In this document: piece by piece, positions 10,674-21,836 of the stretch
How the letters are laid out: every line of letters starts with the position of its first letter
Position numbering within the stretch: position 1 is the stretch's first letter
NCBI RefSeq assembly: GCF_014850955.1
Contig: NZ_JACXSS010000001.1
Coordinates: 4,216,001 to 4,280,000, forward strand
Origin: Methylomonas albis
GTDB taxonomy: Bacteria; Pseudomonadota; Gammaproteobacteria; Methylococcales; Methylomonadaceae
Length of the DNA: 64,000 nucleotides
Direction of reading: 5' to 3'
The notes under the pieces: model-generated
Database searches by the model: none
Told to the model about the DNA's origin: nothing
Seen by the model: the letters and a program-made list of their open reading frames with translations, nothing else
Translations under genes and position numbers: made by a program

Positions 10674-13600
10674 ACTTCTCTGCGCTGTTTATCTATCGGC
10701 CGGTCGCCACCACACTTTTAACGCTGGGCTTGGCGCTGGCGGGCATCATCGCCTTCCTGCAATTGCCGGTCGCCCCTTTGCCGCAAGTGGATTTCCCGAC
10801 CATCTCGGTATCCGCCAACCTACCCGGCGCCAGCCCGGAAACCATGGCCGCCACCGTGGCTACGCCGCTGGAACGGGCGCTGGGCCGCATCGCCGGCATC
10901 ACCGAAATGACATCGGCCAGTTCCTTGGGCTCGACTCGGATTACCTTGCAGTTTGATTTAAATCGCGACATCGACGGCGCCGCGCGCGACGTCCAGGCCG
11001 CGATCAACGCCGCCAGTAGTTTGCTGCCGAGCAATCTGCCCAACCGGCCCAATTACCGCAAAGTCAATCCGGCAGATTCGCCCATTTTGATTCTGGCCTT
11101 GACCTCCAACACGCACAGCCGTGGGCAAATGTACGATGCCGCCTCGACGATCTTGGCGCAAAAAATCGCCCAGTTACCCGGCATCGGCCAGGTCAGCGTC
11201 GGCGGCAGTTCCTTACCGGCGGTGCGGGTGGAATTAAATCCGGCGGCATTAGCCAAATACAACATCGGCCTGGATCAGGTTGGTAAAGCCATCAATGCCA
11301 GCAACGCCAATCGCCCCAAAGGCACACTAGAGCGCGGCGACCGGCATTGGCAAATTCACGCCAACGATCAGGCCGAGCATGCTGCCGACTACCTGCCGCT
11401 GATCGTCGCTTACCGTAACGACGCGCCGGTGCGTATCGCCGATCTGGGCACAGCGGTCGACTCGGTGGAAGATTTGCGCAGCACCGGTCTGAAAAACGGC
11501 CAGCCTTCGGTGTTGCTGATCCTGAACAAACAACCAGGCGCCAATATCATCGAAACCGTCGAACAGGTGAAAACCATGCTGCCCCAGCTGCGCGCGCTGT
11601 TGCCGGCGGCCATCGAGTTGTCAGTGGTGGTGGATAGATCCTCGACCATCCGCGCCTCGGTCGATGAAGTGGAACGCAGTCTGTTGATCTCGGTCGTGCT
11701 GGTGATCATGGTGGTGCTGTTGTTTCTGCGCCGCTGGCATTCCACCCTCATCCCGCTAATCGCGGTGCCGGCATCGCTGCTGGGCGCTTGCGCGGTGATG
11801 TATTTGTGCGATTACAGCCTGGATAACTTATCGCTGATGGCCCTGACCATCGCTACCGGCTTCGTGGTGGACGACGCCATCGTGGTTCTGGAAAACAGCA
11901 GCCGGCATATAGAAAATGGCGTGCCGCCGTTCCAGGCGGCGTTGCGTGGGGCCGGCGAGGTTGGCTTTACGGTGTTGGCGATGAGTTTGTCGCTAATCGC
12001 GGTATTTACGCCAATTTTATTGATGGGCGGCATCGTCGGTCGGCTGTTTCGGGAATTTGCGGTGACACTGTCAGCGGCGGTTTTGGTGTCGCTGCTGGTA
12101 TCGTTAACCGTCACGCCGATGTTGTGCGCACGCTGGCTGGAGCCGGCTGAGCAGCATCAACCCGGCAGACTGTCGATCTGGATCGAATATCAATTCCAGC
12201 GCCTGCACGACGGCTACCGCCGCAGTTTAAGCTGGGCCTTACACCATCCCAAGTTGATGCTGACGGTACTGTTGGCTTGCATCGGCTTAAATGTCTATCT
12301 GTACATCATCGTCCCGAAAGGCTTTTTCCCGGTGCAGGATAACGGCCGACTCAGCGGCACCATCCAGGCGGATCAAAGTATTTCCTTCCAGGCCATGAAA
12401 ACCAAATTGCATGATTTTGTCGATATTTTGCGGCAAGACCCGGCGGTGACCAATGTGGTGGGCTTTGCCGGCGGCATGCAAAACACCAATTCCGGCCTGA
12501 TGTTTGCGGTGCTGAAGCCGCCCGAGCAGCGCGATGCGCCGATAGCCGAGATCAGCCGCCGATTGCGGGAAAAACTGGCCGACGAACCCGGCGCCAGCTT
12601 GTTTTTACAGCCGGTGCAAGATTTACGCATCGGCGGTCGCGGCTCGGCGGCGCTGTACGAATTTGCCTTGCAATCGGAAGACTTGAATCTACTGCGCGAA
12701 TGGACGCCCAAAATCGTCGCGGCGTTGCGCAAGCGACCGGAGCTGAGCGACGTCAACACCAATCAGCAAGACAAAGGCCGACAAATATCGCTGGTGGTGG
12801 ATAGAGATAAAGCCTCAAGTCTGGGGGTCAGTCAGGCGGCCATTGATGCCGCTTTGAACAACGCTTTTGGTCAACGCCAAGTCTCGGTTATCTATAAACC
12901 CTTGAACCAATACCGGGTAGTGATGGAGCTGGCACCCGAATACTGGCAAAACCCGCAAACCTTGCAACAGTTGTATGTTAGCGCCAGCACCGGTACACAG
13001 ATTCCGCTAGCCACCCTGGCCAGCTTCCAAACCAGCAACGCGCCGCTAACCATCAATCATCAAGGCCAGTTTGCCGCCGCCACCGTGTCGTTTAACCTGA
13101 TGCCCGGCACCTCGCTGTCCACCGCCACGCAATTCATCGAACAAACCCTGCGCGACCTCGGCACCCCGGCCGCAGTGCGCGGCAGTTTCCAGGGCTCGGC
13201 TAAGGCTTTTCAGGAGTCGCTACGTAATCAACCCTGGCTGATTGCTGCGGCGCTGCTGAGTATTTACATCGTGCTGGGCATGCTCTACGAAAGCTATATT
13301 CATCCGCTGACGATATTGTCCACGCTGCCCTCGGCCGGCGTCGGCGCCTTGCTAGCCTTGCTGGTCTGCGATACCGAGTTCAGCATCATCGCTTTAATCG
13401 GCGTGATTTTACTGATCGGCATAGTGAAGAAGAACGCAATCATGATGATCGATTTTGCCCTGGACGCGGAACGCCGGCACGGCCTGAGCGCGGAAGAAGC
13501 TATCTTTCAAGCCTGTTTATTGCGCTTCCGGCCTATCATGATGACCACGTTGGCGGCCATGCTGGGCGCACTGCCATTGGCTTTGGGCTCGGGTTACGGT

Positions 13601-13762
13601 GCGGAACTGCGCCAGCCCTTGGGGATTTCCATCGTCGGCGGTTTGATTTTCAGTCAACTGCTGACACTGTATACCACGCCGGTGGTTTATCTGTACCTGG
13701 ATGGCTTGAGCGCCTGGGGCCGCCGATTTTTAAGCGCCAAGCAAAATAGCCGGCAATCTTAA
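10670..13762 (+). CDS. mdtC: RND efflux transporter subunit, MdtC type
   Basis: 1030 residues, paralogous to the preceding MdtB-type protein. It starts on GTG inside the overlap GTGA (10670-10673), where the mdtB stop and the mdtC start share bases; this implies translational coupling and equal dosage. The helix-4 segment [19 protein letters not shown] carries the Asp pair, and the second half has [18 protein letters not shown]. In E. coli MdtB and MdtC form a 2:1 trimer. The same heteromer is inferred here. Confidence 0.92.
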   Translation: MNFSALFIYRPVATTLLTLGLALAGIIAFLQLPVAPLPQVDFPTISVSANLPGASPETMAATVATPLERALGRIAGITEMTSASSLGSTRITLQFDLNRDIDGAARDVQAAINAASSLLPSNLPNRPNYRKVNPADSPILILALTSNTHSRGQMYDAASTILAQKIAQLPGIGQVSVGGSSLPAVRVELNPAALAKYNIGLDQVGKAINASNANRPKGTLERGDRHWQIHANDQAEHAADYLPLIVAYRNDAPVRIADLGTAVDSVEDLRSTGLKNGQPSVLLILNKQPGANIIETVEQVKTMLPQLRALLPAAIELSVVVDRSSTIRASVDEVERSLLISVVLVIMVVLLFLRRWHSTLIPLIAVPASLLGACAVMYLCDYSLDNLSLMALTIATGFVVDDAIVVLENSSRHIENGVPPFQAALRGAGEVGFTVLAMSLSLIAVFTPILLMGGIVGRLFREFAVTLSAAVLVSLLVSLTVTPMLCARWLEPAEQHQPGRLSIWIEYQFQRLHDGYRRSLSWALHHPKLMLTVLLACIGLNVYLYIIVPKGFFPVQDNGRLSGTIQADQSISFQAMKTKLHDFVDILRQDPAVTNVVGFAGGMQNTNSGLMFAVLKPPEQRDAPIAEISRRLREKLADEPGASLFLQPVQDLRIGGRGSAALYEFALQSEDLNLLREWTPKIVAALRKRPELSDVNTNQQDKGRQISLVVDRDKASSLGVSQAAIDAALNNAFGQRQVSVIYKPLNQYRVVMELAPEYWQNPQTLQQLYVSASTGTQIPLATLASFQTSNAPLTINHQGQFAAATVSFNLMPGTSLSTATQFIEQTLRDLGTPAAVRGSFQGSAKAFQESLRNQPWLIAAALLSIYIVLGMLYESYIHPLTILSTLPSAGVGALLALLVCDTEFSIIALIGVILLIGIVKKNAIMMIDFALDAERRHGLSAEEAIFQACLLRFRPIMMTTLAAMLGALPLALGSGYGAELRQPLGISIVGGLIFSQLLTLYTTPVVYLYLDGLSAWGRRFLSAKQNSRQS

Positions 13763-13799
13763 CAAGGTGATTTATGGCAATAAATAAGCAACTTGCCGT

Positions 13800-13868
13800 T
13801 GAATGAGCGAACTTGTGCTGAGCGAAGCCGAAGTCAACCGTTCGCTTCGGCTCCGCTCAGCGAACGAC
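13800..13868. repeat. Inverted repeat (REP-like) between mdtC and the GGDEF/EAL gene
   Basis: Two arms face each other: CGAACTTGTGCTGAGCGAAGC and the opposing GCTCCGCTCAGCGAACG around CGAAG/CTTCG cores. They sit between convergent genes, so the element may act as a bidirectional terminator or a dispersed REP-like repeat. There is no clear T-run. Confidence 0.55.
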
Positions 13869-13883
13869 ATATCGGGTAAGCAC

Positions 13884-16757
13884 TCAAGAACTAGCGGCCT
13901 GTTCCGCGCCACGGTTAAGCGCATCAGTCTGCAATAAGCTTAAAAATTCGTCTTTAGGTACGGGCCGGCTGAAAAAATAGCCCTGAAATAAGCCACAGTG
14001 ATGTTGTTTCAATAACTCAAGTTGCACTGCGGTTTCGACGCCCTCGGCGATGGTCTCCATACCCAAGCCGTCGGCGAGCGCCAGAATAGCGCGGACGATG
14101 GCCGCGCTACTGCCCTCGGTTTCCAACTGCCGCACAAAAGATTGATCGATCTTAAGCACATCCAGCGGTAGCTCTTTTAGATAGGACAGCGACGAGAAAC
14201 CGGTGCCGAAATCGTCCATGGACAAGGTAAGTCCTAGGTCTTTTAAGCGATGCATGCGCTCGATACACATTTTTATATCGCCGATAGCCACCGATTCCGT
14301 GAGTTCCAGCTCGATGAACTTCGGGTCCACACCGGTTCTGTTCAAAACGGCCGCTATTTTCTCAACCAATTCCGGATGCTTAAAATCGACAGCGGAAAGA
14401 TTCACGGAAATCCGCAACGGCCCCAGTCCTTGCGCGTGGCAAGCATTCACCCACAAACAGGTTTGCTCCAACACCCAATCGCTGATTTCCACGATCAAAC
14501 TGGTTTGCTCGGCCAAGGGGATGAATTTGGCCGGCGAAATCATGCCCTGCTCGGTGTGCCGCCAGCGGATCAACGCTTCGGCGCCGACGATTCGGCCATC
14601 CCAATCGACTTTGGGTTGATAAAACACCTGCAGCTCGTTTCTACCGATTGCGCCACGCAGCTCTTGTTCCAGCTTGATATTTTCCAACGCGGCCGCATTC
14701 AATTCCGGCGAATAAAACCGGAAATTGGCACGTCCCTCGCTCTTGGCATGATACATGGCAGCGTCGGCATTCTTCAGTAAGTCCTGCACGTTGTCGGCAT
14801 CGTCGGGAAATAAGGCAATACCGACACTCGTGGTCACGGTCATGGGTAGCCCCGCCACCGTGACGGGTTGCTTCAGCGCGCAAAGGATTTTCTCGGCAAC
14901 CGCGCTGACGAACGCGGCCGGATTATGCTGTGTATGTAATTCACCAACCACGATGACGAACTCGTCACCGCCCAATCTGACCACCAGATCGGTGGCTCTG
15001 ACACAAGTAAGGAAAATGCCCGCCACCTGGCGCAGCAATTCATCGCCAGCCGAGTGCCCCAACGAATCATTGACGTTTTTGAAGCGGTCCAAGTCCATAA
15101 AAAATACCGCCAGTTGCGCATTATCGCGTCTGGCCCGCGCCATTTCTTGCCCCAATCTGTCATGCAGCACCAAGCGATTGGGCAGCCCGGTCAAGGAATC
15201 GTAATGGGCGTGCTGGTACAGCTTCTCTTCCCAGGCGGCATTGGACAGCGCGACGGCAATGCGGTCGCCGAAGTTGATGGCCGCGTTGCGCGATTCCGGT
15301 GGAATCTGATTCGGTGCTTGATAACCCAAGCAAATAATCGAAGCCAGTGCGCCGTTGAAGTGAACGGGAACTAGCAAATAGCGCCATGCGCCAGACACGC
15401 CGAACACCCGCAAATACTCGGACATCCGCTCGTCATCGCCACCAATCTCGAGGGCGCCATTTTGCAAGTCGCGTAAATCCGCGACATCCTGTTGGTTCAA
15501 AATCACCGGCTCGGCTAATATTTCGGCATCGTGTCCGCTACGCCGCACCCGAATCTCGTCGGCGATACCGGTATCCGGATTAACGGCGGCGATGGAAATC
15601 AAATCGCAAAACAATATACTGGGCAATCGGTTCAGTGCAGTGTCGATAATATCTTCGGCATTTAAAGCGGAGAGAATATTGCGGTCGATTTCCGCCATGA
15701 TAGCGAGAATATCGAACTGGCTGCGCAGGCGGCGCGTCATTTCGTTGAACGAATCCGCCAACTCTTCAAATTCGTCATGGCTATGAATATCTACTCGACA
15801 TTCCAGATTGCCGTCGGCAACCCGTTGGGTGCCGATTTTTAAGCGTTCGAGCGGCGTTAAATATTTAGCAATCAACCTGCTGCTCAAATACACGACAATC
15901 AGCGCGGCCAGCAGAATCACGGGCGGGTAAATCGCGCTGAATTGCTTGATTGCCGCAAACGCCAGCGATTCAGGCTGGCTTTGCACGATGATTAGGTCCG
16001 GACCGAAAAATAGCGTAGCGACCGGCAGCTTCCAATACGCACCGAGGTAGGCTTCGCCGTCCCTTTGCCACGAGAAGCGGCCGCTATTGGCTTGTGCGAC
16101 TTGCGCCCTAAGCTCCGGAGACGGATCGAAATCTTGCTCCAGCGCGAACAATATCTGTAGCGAGTCGGCAGCCATCACCCATAGCAGATTGTTGGGATCG
16201 ATAGTTTCGGAATTCCATAACAAGTCGGGTTTCAATTCGGCCATCAGGATGCCGGCTTTCGGTGAGTTTTCGACTAGATTGATGGCCATCCACAAACGAT
16301 TGTCTTCAAGCCGCTGACCACTCACCGGTTTAATCAACGTTTTCCCGATCACAATCTGCGCTAGCTCTTCTGGCGTCAGCGTCGGTATTGCCGTGTTGTC
16401 TCGGGATAATGTGGAGGGTTGGCCATCGGCCCGCAGCACCGCCAACCCGGTGAATTGGCCTTGCAGCCATTGTTCGCCGGCCATCGCGACCGGCTTATCA
16501 CTATTGCTGGATTTATAAATTTTCAAGGCCGCCAGTCGCAGAGAGCTTTCGGCAAACAGCAAACGACTGACCAATCCGTAGGCGTAATCCTTACAACCTC
16601 TATGTAATGCCTTGGCAGTCTGCGCTTGCAGCTGCTGCTTCACCTGTTGAAAGGAAAGTACACCCAGAATGACAATAGGAATCAGCGCGGCCAGCACGAA
16701 AGAAAACAGAATGCGGCGGGCAACTTTACTACCGCTAAAAGATAGCCTGCTACCCAT
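13884..16757 (-). CDS. Membrane-bound GGDEF/EAL protein with HAMP and GAF-like domains
   Basis: 957 residues. Transmembrane helices near residues 14-34 and 270-290 enclose a periplasmic Cache-like sensor; a HAMP linker (about 290-345) and a GAF-like domain (about 350-500) follow. The GGDEF domain has an intact RLGGDEF and an upstream inhibitory site RATD five residues before it. The EAL domain has EALIRW and the loop-6 sequence DDFGTGFSSL, both intact. By motif it can both make and degrade cyclic di-GMP; which dominates cannot be told. It is one of four c-di-GMP proteins in the first 19 kb. Confidence 0.9.
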   Translation of the reverse strand: MGSRLSFSGSKVARRILFSFVLAALIPIVILGVLSFQQVKQQLQAQTAKALHRGCKDYAYGLVSRLLFAESSLRLAALKIYKSSNSDKPVAMAGEQWLQGQFTGLAVLRADGQPSTLSRDNTAIPTLTPEELAQIVIGKTLIKPVSGQRLEDNRLWMAINLVENSPKAGILMAELKPDLLWNSETIDPNNLLWVMAADSLQILFALEQDFDPSPELRAQVAQANSGRFSWQRDGEAYLGAYWKLPVATLFFGPDLIIVQSQPESLAFAAIKQFSAIYPPVILLAALIVVYLSSRLIAKYLTPLERLKIGTQRVADGNLECRVDIHSHDEFEELADSFNEMTRRLRSQFDILAIMAEIDRNILSALNAEDIIDTALNRLPSILFCDLISIAAVNPDTGIADEIRVRRSGHDAEILAEPVILNQQDVADLRDLQNGALEIGGDDERMSEYLRVFGVSGAWRYLLVPVHFNGALASIICLGYQAPNQIPPESRNAAINFGDRIAVALSNAAWEEKLYQHAHYDSLTGLPNRLVLHDRLGQEMARARRDNAQLAVFFMDLDRFKNVNDSLGHSAGDELLRQVAGIFLTCVRATDLVVRLGGDEFVIVVGELHTQHNPAAFVSAVAEKILCALKQPVTVAGLPMTVTTSVGIALFPDDADNVQDLLKNADAAMYHAKSEGRANFRFYSPELNAAALENIKLEQELRGAIGRNELQVFYQPKVDWDGRIVGAEALIRWRHTEQGMISPAKFIPLAEQTSLIVEISDWVLEQTCLWVNACHAQGLGPLRISVNLSAVDFKHPELVEKIAAVLNRTGVDPKFIELELTESVAIGDIKMCIERMHRLKDLGLTLSMDDFGTGFSSLSYLKELPLDVLKIDQSFVRQLETEGSSAAIVRAILALADGLGMETIAEGVETAVQLELLKQHHCGLFQGYFFSRPVPKDEFLSLLQTDALNRGAEQAASS

Positions 16758-16771
16758 CGCCGATGGATTAC

Positions 16772-17248
16772 TCAGAAATCAGCGGCCAGACCGACGAAAC
16801 CACCGTCGCGGGCCAGGATAATATCGTCCAGACTGTCCTTCTGACTAATCTGCTTTTTTGTGACACCATTTTTACCCAGGCTGTACAAATCGTATTTGGT
16901 ATTGATTGGATTAAGCGCGTGGTCTTTGCGCACTTCGCCGTGAGTGCCCGGCCCACCCTCAATGATATTGAGATAAACATAATCTCTACCCCAAGGGTCC
17001 TTACCGTTGTTTGGGAGAACGGAGGTGATGTCGCTAAGTGCATTCGGGTAGCGAAATTCGCGGGTGTAATACCGTTCGATTTCCATTTGGATGCCTATCA
17101 GGTAGCTAATGGCAAGATCGTTCTTAGTCTTATCGATATAACCGTTGTAGGCAGGTATCGCAATGGTCGTCAACACCGCCATGATAGCAACCGCCAACAG
17201 CATCTCAATCAAGGTAAATCCGTATCCCACCATGTTATTTCTGTACAT
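16772..17248 (-). CDS. GspG-like type II secretion / type IV pilin-like pseudopilin
   Basis: 158 residues. The prepilin leader ends in Gly followed by FTLIEMLLAVAIMAVLTTIAI, the class III signal cut by prepilin peptidase, with Glu5 of the mature protein present. The C-terminal part (DPWGRDYVYLN, then YDLYSLGKNG) fits the calcium-binding loop of the GspG/T2SSG family. Start at 17248 gives a 10-residue leader; the Met at 17233 would give a 5-residue one. No other secretion gene is adjacent. The gene lies between two c-di-GMP genes on the same strand. Confidence 0.82.
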   Translation of the reverse strand: MYRNNMVGYGFTLIEMLLAVAIMAVLTTIAIPAYNGYIDKTKNDLAISYLIGIQMEIERYYTREFRYPNALSDITSVLPNNGKDPWGRDYVYLNIIEGGPGTHGEVRKDHALNPINTKYDLYSLGKNGVTKKQISQKDSLDDIILARDGGFVGLAADF

Positions 17249-17398
17249 TTACCAAGATGCCCCGAGAAAATTTGTATCCATGGCTTAGCCAGCCACAAGA
17301 ATCCAGACGAACATCCCCATGAACAAATCATTCCTCCACAATCGTCAGCTTCCTCATTTTAGCAGGATTGCGCGAGATGTCCGATTATGTGAATTGCC

Positions 17399-18724
17399 CT
17401 AACGCTTGTCATTAGCAAACCCCTTTTGTAATATGCCTTGTTGATAATATTTTTTGATGTCGATATTGTAATCTTGGGCTTTGACGATGCATTTGATAGT
17501 CAGCACTTTTCCGTGTTCGTCTAACAACATCTCGGCAAGATTGGTGATTTTCTCGGGGATACGCCGCTTTTGAACATCGAGCAACATGATCACTTTCGGC
17601 CTCAGCTTCTGCAATTCATTTACTTCCACCACAATCGCTATGTAACCGTTAGTCATCATGACGATGCTGCCGGGCGGATAAACGCCCAGACATTCTATAA
17701 ATTTGATCACCAAACGCTCATCCAATTGGGTGCCGGCCATATTTGCCAGGATATTAGTCGCCTCCAGATGGGTCCGACCTTTCTGATACACTCTGTCGCT
17801 GGTAATGGCGTCGTACATATCGACTATCGTGACGATCCGGGTAAATAGCGAAATTCCTCTTTCACCGATTTGCCGAGGATAACCCTTACCGTCCAGCGTT
17901 TCGTGATGGGTATATGCGGCATCTATAGCACCTGGATACATTTGGTCGCTAGACTTCAACAACTCGTAACCCAATGCGGGATGCGAGCGCATGATTAGCA
18001 TTTCATCCGGATCCAAACTGCCAGGCTTATTCAGGATGTCCAAAGGCACTAACATTTTACCCATATCGTGCATCATGCCGCATAAGCCGACATTGTTGAG
18101 GTTAGCTACGGAAAAGTTCAGGTATCGACCCAAAACAATGGCCAAGGTGCAGACGTTCAAGCTATGTTGCGCTGTGTATTTATCTTTGTTCTTTAATTGA
18201 TTAAGCCACAAAAAAGCATCCGGCGAATGCAAAATGCTGTTTACGCATTGGGCTACCGCTTCTTTGGCGGCCTTGGTATCGATACCTTCGCCATTGGCGA
18301 TGCGCTCCATAAAGCTGGATACCAACTGGCCCACTTCGTTGTGGACGTTTTCGGCCCGGCTAAACTCTTTCTCAAACACGCTTAGCTTTGGCGGCGGCGG
18401 TTTGCCAAAATCGATATTGCTTTCGTTGAGCAAGCTCTCTTCCAGACCTTTGCTGGCGACGGGGCGTTTTCGTTTTCTGGTGGCATCGATATACACGTAC
18501 TGACAGACGTCTTTTACCGCACGGATATCCGCTTCGGTTTCCAATTCAAACCCTTGAAATAAAAACGGGCTCTCCAACCAAGGTCTATCCAATTCTATGA
18601 CATACATACCTATGGTTAACAGGCTAACCGGTGTGTGGACCCGCTGATTAACATCAAAGGAATCGTCTTTCTTCGCCTTATTCTTTAGCTTGCGGCGAAA
18701 AGGCCACCAATTCTTATAAAACAT
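17399..18724 (-). CDS. HD-GYP domain protein with DUF3391-type N-terminus (complete motifs)
   Basis: 441 residues, paralogous to the protein at 2508-3794. It has a DUF3391-like N-terminal region and an HD-GYP domain with both signature motifs complete: HDMGKMLVPLDIL and HHETLDGKGYPRQ. It is therefore the best candidate in this window for an active HD-GYP c-di-GMP phosphodiesterase. The gene is transcribed away from the nif cluster and is followed on the same strand by the pseudopilin gene, about 150 bp away. Confidence 0.88.
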   Translation of the reverse strand: MFYKNWWPFRRKLKNKAKKDDSFDVNQRVHTPVSLLTIGMYVIELDRPWLESPFLFQGFELETEADIRAVKDVCQYVYIDATRKRKRPVASKGLEESLLNESNIDFGKPPPPKLSVFEKEFSRAENVHNEVGQLVSSFMERIANGEGIDTKAAKEAVAQCVNSILHSPDAFLWLNQLKNKDKYTAQHSLNVCTLAIVLGRYLNFSVANLNNVGLCGMMHDMGKMLVPLDILNKPGSLDPDEMLIMRSHPALGYELLKSSDQMYPGAIDAAYTHHETLDGKGYPRQIGERGISLFTRIVTIVDMYDAITSDRVYQKGRTHLEATNILANMAGTQLDERLVIKFIECLGVYPPGSIVMMTNGYIAIVVEVNELQKLRPKVIMLLDVQKRRIPEKITNLAEMLLDEHGKVLTIKCIVKAQDYNIDIKKYYQQGILQKGFANDKR

Positions 18725-19045
18725 ACAAATAAAATATCGCTATAAAAGAAAAATACAACATCAGTAACCACGCCTTGGTTAAGAATGTGACTGTAACCGG
18801 ACACTAAATATAAGGCCCTTAGTAAGACCGTATAGCAAGCCCCCAAAAACCCGACGTTGAGTATAGGGCCTGTAGCCAATTAAGTGTCGCCCCCGTCCGC
18901 GTAGAACGACATATTGGTCCTAACAAACGCAAACTAAAGCGAACCAAGAGCGCCCCTGAGCCATGATTAACGGGTAAGTCGCTCGTCAATTCGAGGTGTA
19001 AATATAGCCACTCACCCTACCACCCCACAAAAACCCCGCGATTTA
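18725..19045. other. Intergenic region between an HD-GYP gene and the nif promoter
   Basis: About 320 bp between divergent genes. I find no gene or RNA. Its right end leads into the NifA-type site at 19046. Confidence 0.4.
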
Positions 19046-20103
<1,058 letters not shown>

Positions 20104-20112
20104 TCAAGACGT

Positions 20113-20144
20113 AGGTTGGGCTGGCCATTAAGCCAGTTCAACCT
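20113..20144 (+). repeat. Stem-loop between nifH and nifD
   Basis: A 13-bp stem with two G-U pairs (AGGTTGGGCTGGC with GCCAGTTCAACCT) and a 6-base loop, just after the nifH stop. No T-run follows, so it is more likely an mRNA-stabilising or processing hairpin than a terminator. Such hairpins are known to raise nifH message over nifDK. Confidence 0.7.
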
Positions 20145-20207
20145 GCTTTCGCATTGTTCCTAACAGGTCTGTGGGGGATTACCCACGACTACCAGGAGGA
20201 TTACATC

Positions 20208-21689
20208 ATGGCAGCCATGACAAGAGAAGAGACCGAAGCGCTTATTCAAGAAGTGCTGGAAGTCTATCCCGAAAAAGCCAAAGCCGATCGCGCCAAACAT
20301 CTGGCCGTAAACGATCAAAGCTTGGAAAAATCAAATAAATGCATCACGTCCAACCGTAAATCCTTACCGGGCACAATGACCATTCGTGGTTGCGCTTACG
20401 CCGGTTCAAAAGGGGTGGTTTGGGGTCCTATTAAGGACATGATCCATATTTCTCACGGCCCGGTTGGCTGCGGACAATATTCCCGCGCCGGTCGCCGTAA
20501 CTATTACGTAGGTACTACAGGTGTCAACACCTTCGGTACGATGAACTTTACTTCGGACTTTACCGAAAAAGACATCGTATTCGGTGGCGACAAAAAACTG
20601 GCTAAATGTATCGACGAAATCGAATTGTTGTTCCCTCTGAACAAAGGTATCTCGATTCAATCCGAGTGCCCAATTGGTCTGATCGGCGACGATATCGAAG
20701 CGGTTTCCAAAGTTAAAAACAAAGAGTACAACAAAACCATCGTGCCAGTACGTTGCGAAGGTTTCCGCGGTGTATCTCAATCTTTGGGTCACCATATAGC
20801 CAACGACGCGATTCGCGACTGGGTATTGGAAAACCGTGATGGCGACGAAAGCTTCCCAACGACTCCATACGATGTAGCCGTCATTGGCGACTACAACATC
20901 GGCGGCGATGCTTGGGCATCACGTACTTTGTTGGAAGAAATGGGTCTGCGCGTCGTTGCACAATGGTCCGGTGACGGTACCATTGCCGAGATCGAAAAAA
21001 CGCCAAAAGTGAAGTTGAACCTGATTCACTGCTACCGCTCGATGAACTATATCGCTCGGCACATGGAAGAAAAGTACAACATCCCTTGGATCGAGTACAA
21101 CTTCTTCGGCCCAACTAAAATCGCCGAGTCTTTGCGCAGAATCGCCGCTCACTTCGATGACACCATCAAAGAAGGTGCAGAACGCGTTATTGCTCGTTAC
21201 GAGTCTGAATACAACGCGGTCATCGCTAAATACAAACCACGCTTGGAAGGCAAACGCGTGATGTTGTACATCGGCGGCCTGCGTCCTCGCCACGTTATCG
21301 GTGCCTACGAAGATTTGGGCATGGAAGTGGTTGGTACCGGTTACGAGTTCGGTCACAACGACGACTACGACCGTACTATCAAGGAAATGGGCAATGCCAC
21401 CTTGTTGTATGACGACGTAACAGGCTACGAATTTGAAGAATTCGTAAAAAGAGTCCAACCTGACTTGGTCGGCTCCGGCATCAAGGAAAAATATATTTTC
21501 CAAAAAATGGGTGTGCCTTTCCGCCAAATGCACTCCTGGGATTACTCAGGCCCTTATCACGGTTACGACGGTTTTGCGATCTTCGCCCGCGATATGGACA
21601 TGACCATCAACAACCCTTGCTGGAAAAGCTTTAAAGCACCTTGGAAAACCGAGGCTACTGAGAGCGAACCCGTCAAAGCGGTTGCGTAA
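20208..21689 (+). CDS. nifD: Nitrogenase MoFe protein alpha chain
   Basis: 493 residues. The alpha subunit of the alpha2beta2 MoFe protein holds FeMo-co and half of the P-cluster. P-cluster ligands are Cys62 ([10 protein letters not shown]), Cys88 (GPVGCGQYS) and Cys154 ([11 protein letters not shown]). The FeMo-co environment is seen in [11 protein letters not shown] and in the His-containing [12 protein letters not shown]. The start is ATG 20208, with AGGAGGA at 20194-20200; upstream in-frame codons have no such site. Second gene of the operon. Confidence 0.98.
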   Translation: MAAMTREETEALIQEVLEVYPEKAKADRAKHLAVNDQSLEKSNKCITSNRKSLPGTMTIRGCAYAGSKGVVWGPIKDMIHISHGPVGCGQYSRAGRRNYYVGTTGVNTFGTMNFTSDFTEKDIVFGGDKKLAKCIDEIELLFPLNKGISIQSECPIGLIGDDIEAVSKVKNKEYNKTIVPVRCEGFRGVSQSLGHHIANDAIRDWVLENRDGDESFPTTPYDVAVIGDYNIGGDAWASRTLLEEMGLRVVAQWSGDGTIAEIEKTPKVKLNLIHCYRSMNYIARHMEEKYNIPWIEYNFFGPTKIAESLRRIAAHFDDTIKEGAERVIARYESEYNAVIAKYKPRLEGKRVMLYIGGLRPRHVIGAYEDLGMEVVGTGYEFGHNDDYDRTIKEMGNATLLYDDVTGYEFEEFVKRVQPDLVGSGIKEKYIFQKMGVPFRQMHSWDYSGPYHGYDGFAIFARDMDMTINNPCWKSFKAPWKTEATESEPVKAVA

Positions 21690-21696
21690 TCCGTAG

Positions 21697-21748
21697 GGTG
21701 GGCACAAGCCCACCTTAATTCCCGGAAAGGTGGGCTTGCGTCCACCTT
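21697..21748. repeat. Paired hairpins of a dispersed repeat between nifD and nifK
   Basis: Two stem-loops in tandem. The first is GGTGGGC-ACAA-GCCCACC (21697-21714), preceded by CGTA; the second runs AAGGTGG to CCACCTT (about 21727-21748). The lead-in CGTAGGGTGGGCAC recurs after nifK (23423) and, inverted, at 28144-28157. It is a REP-like family, not a terminator, because nifK must be read through. Confidence 0.7.
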
Positions 21749-21836
21749 ACCAGGTGCCAAATATCGGTCGGGAGTCATTCCCGGCAAAATCCAATCAACG
21801 CCGGACCACAGATTAGTGGCGCGTTAGGAGATTATC

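Noticed and set aside
20154..20207. In-frame extension of nifD
   Set aside because: NifD begins at 20208 after AGGAGGA; the extension lies in the untranslated leader.
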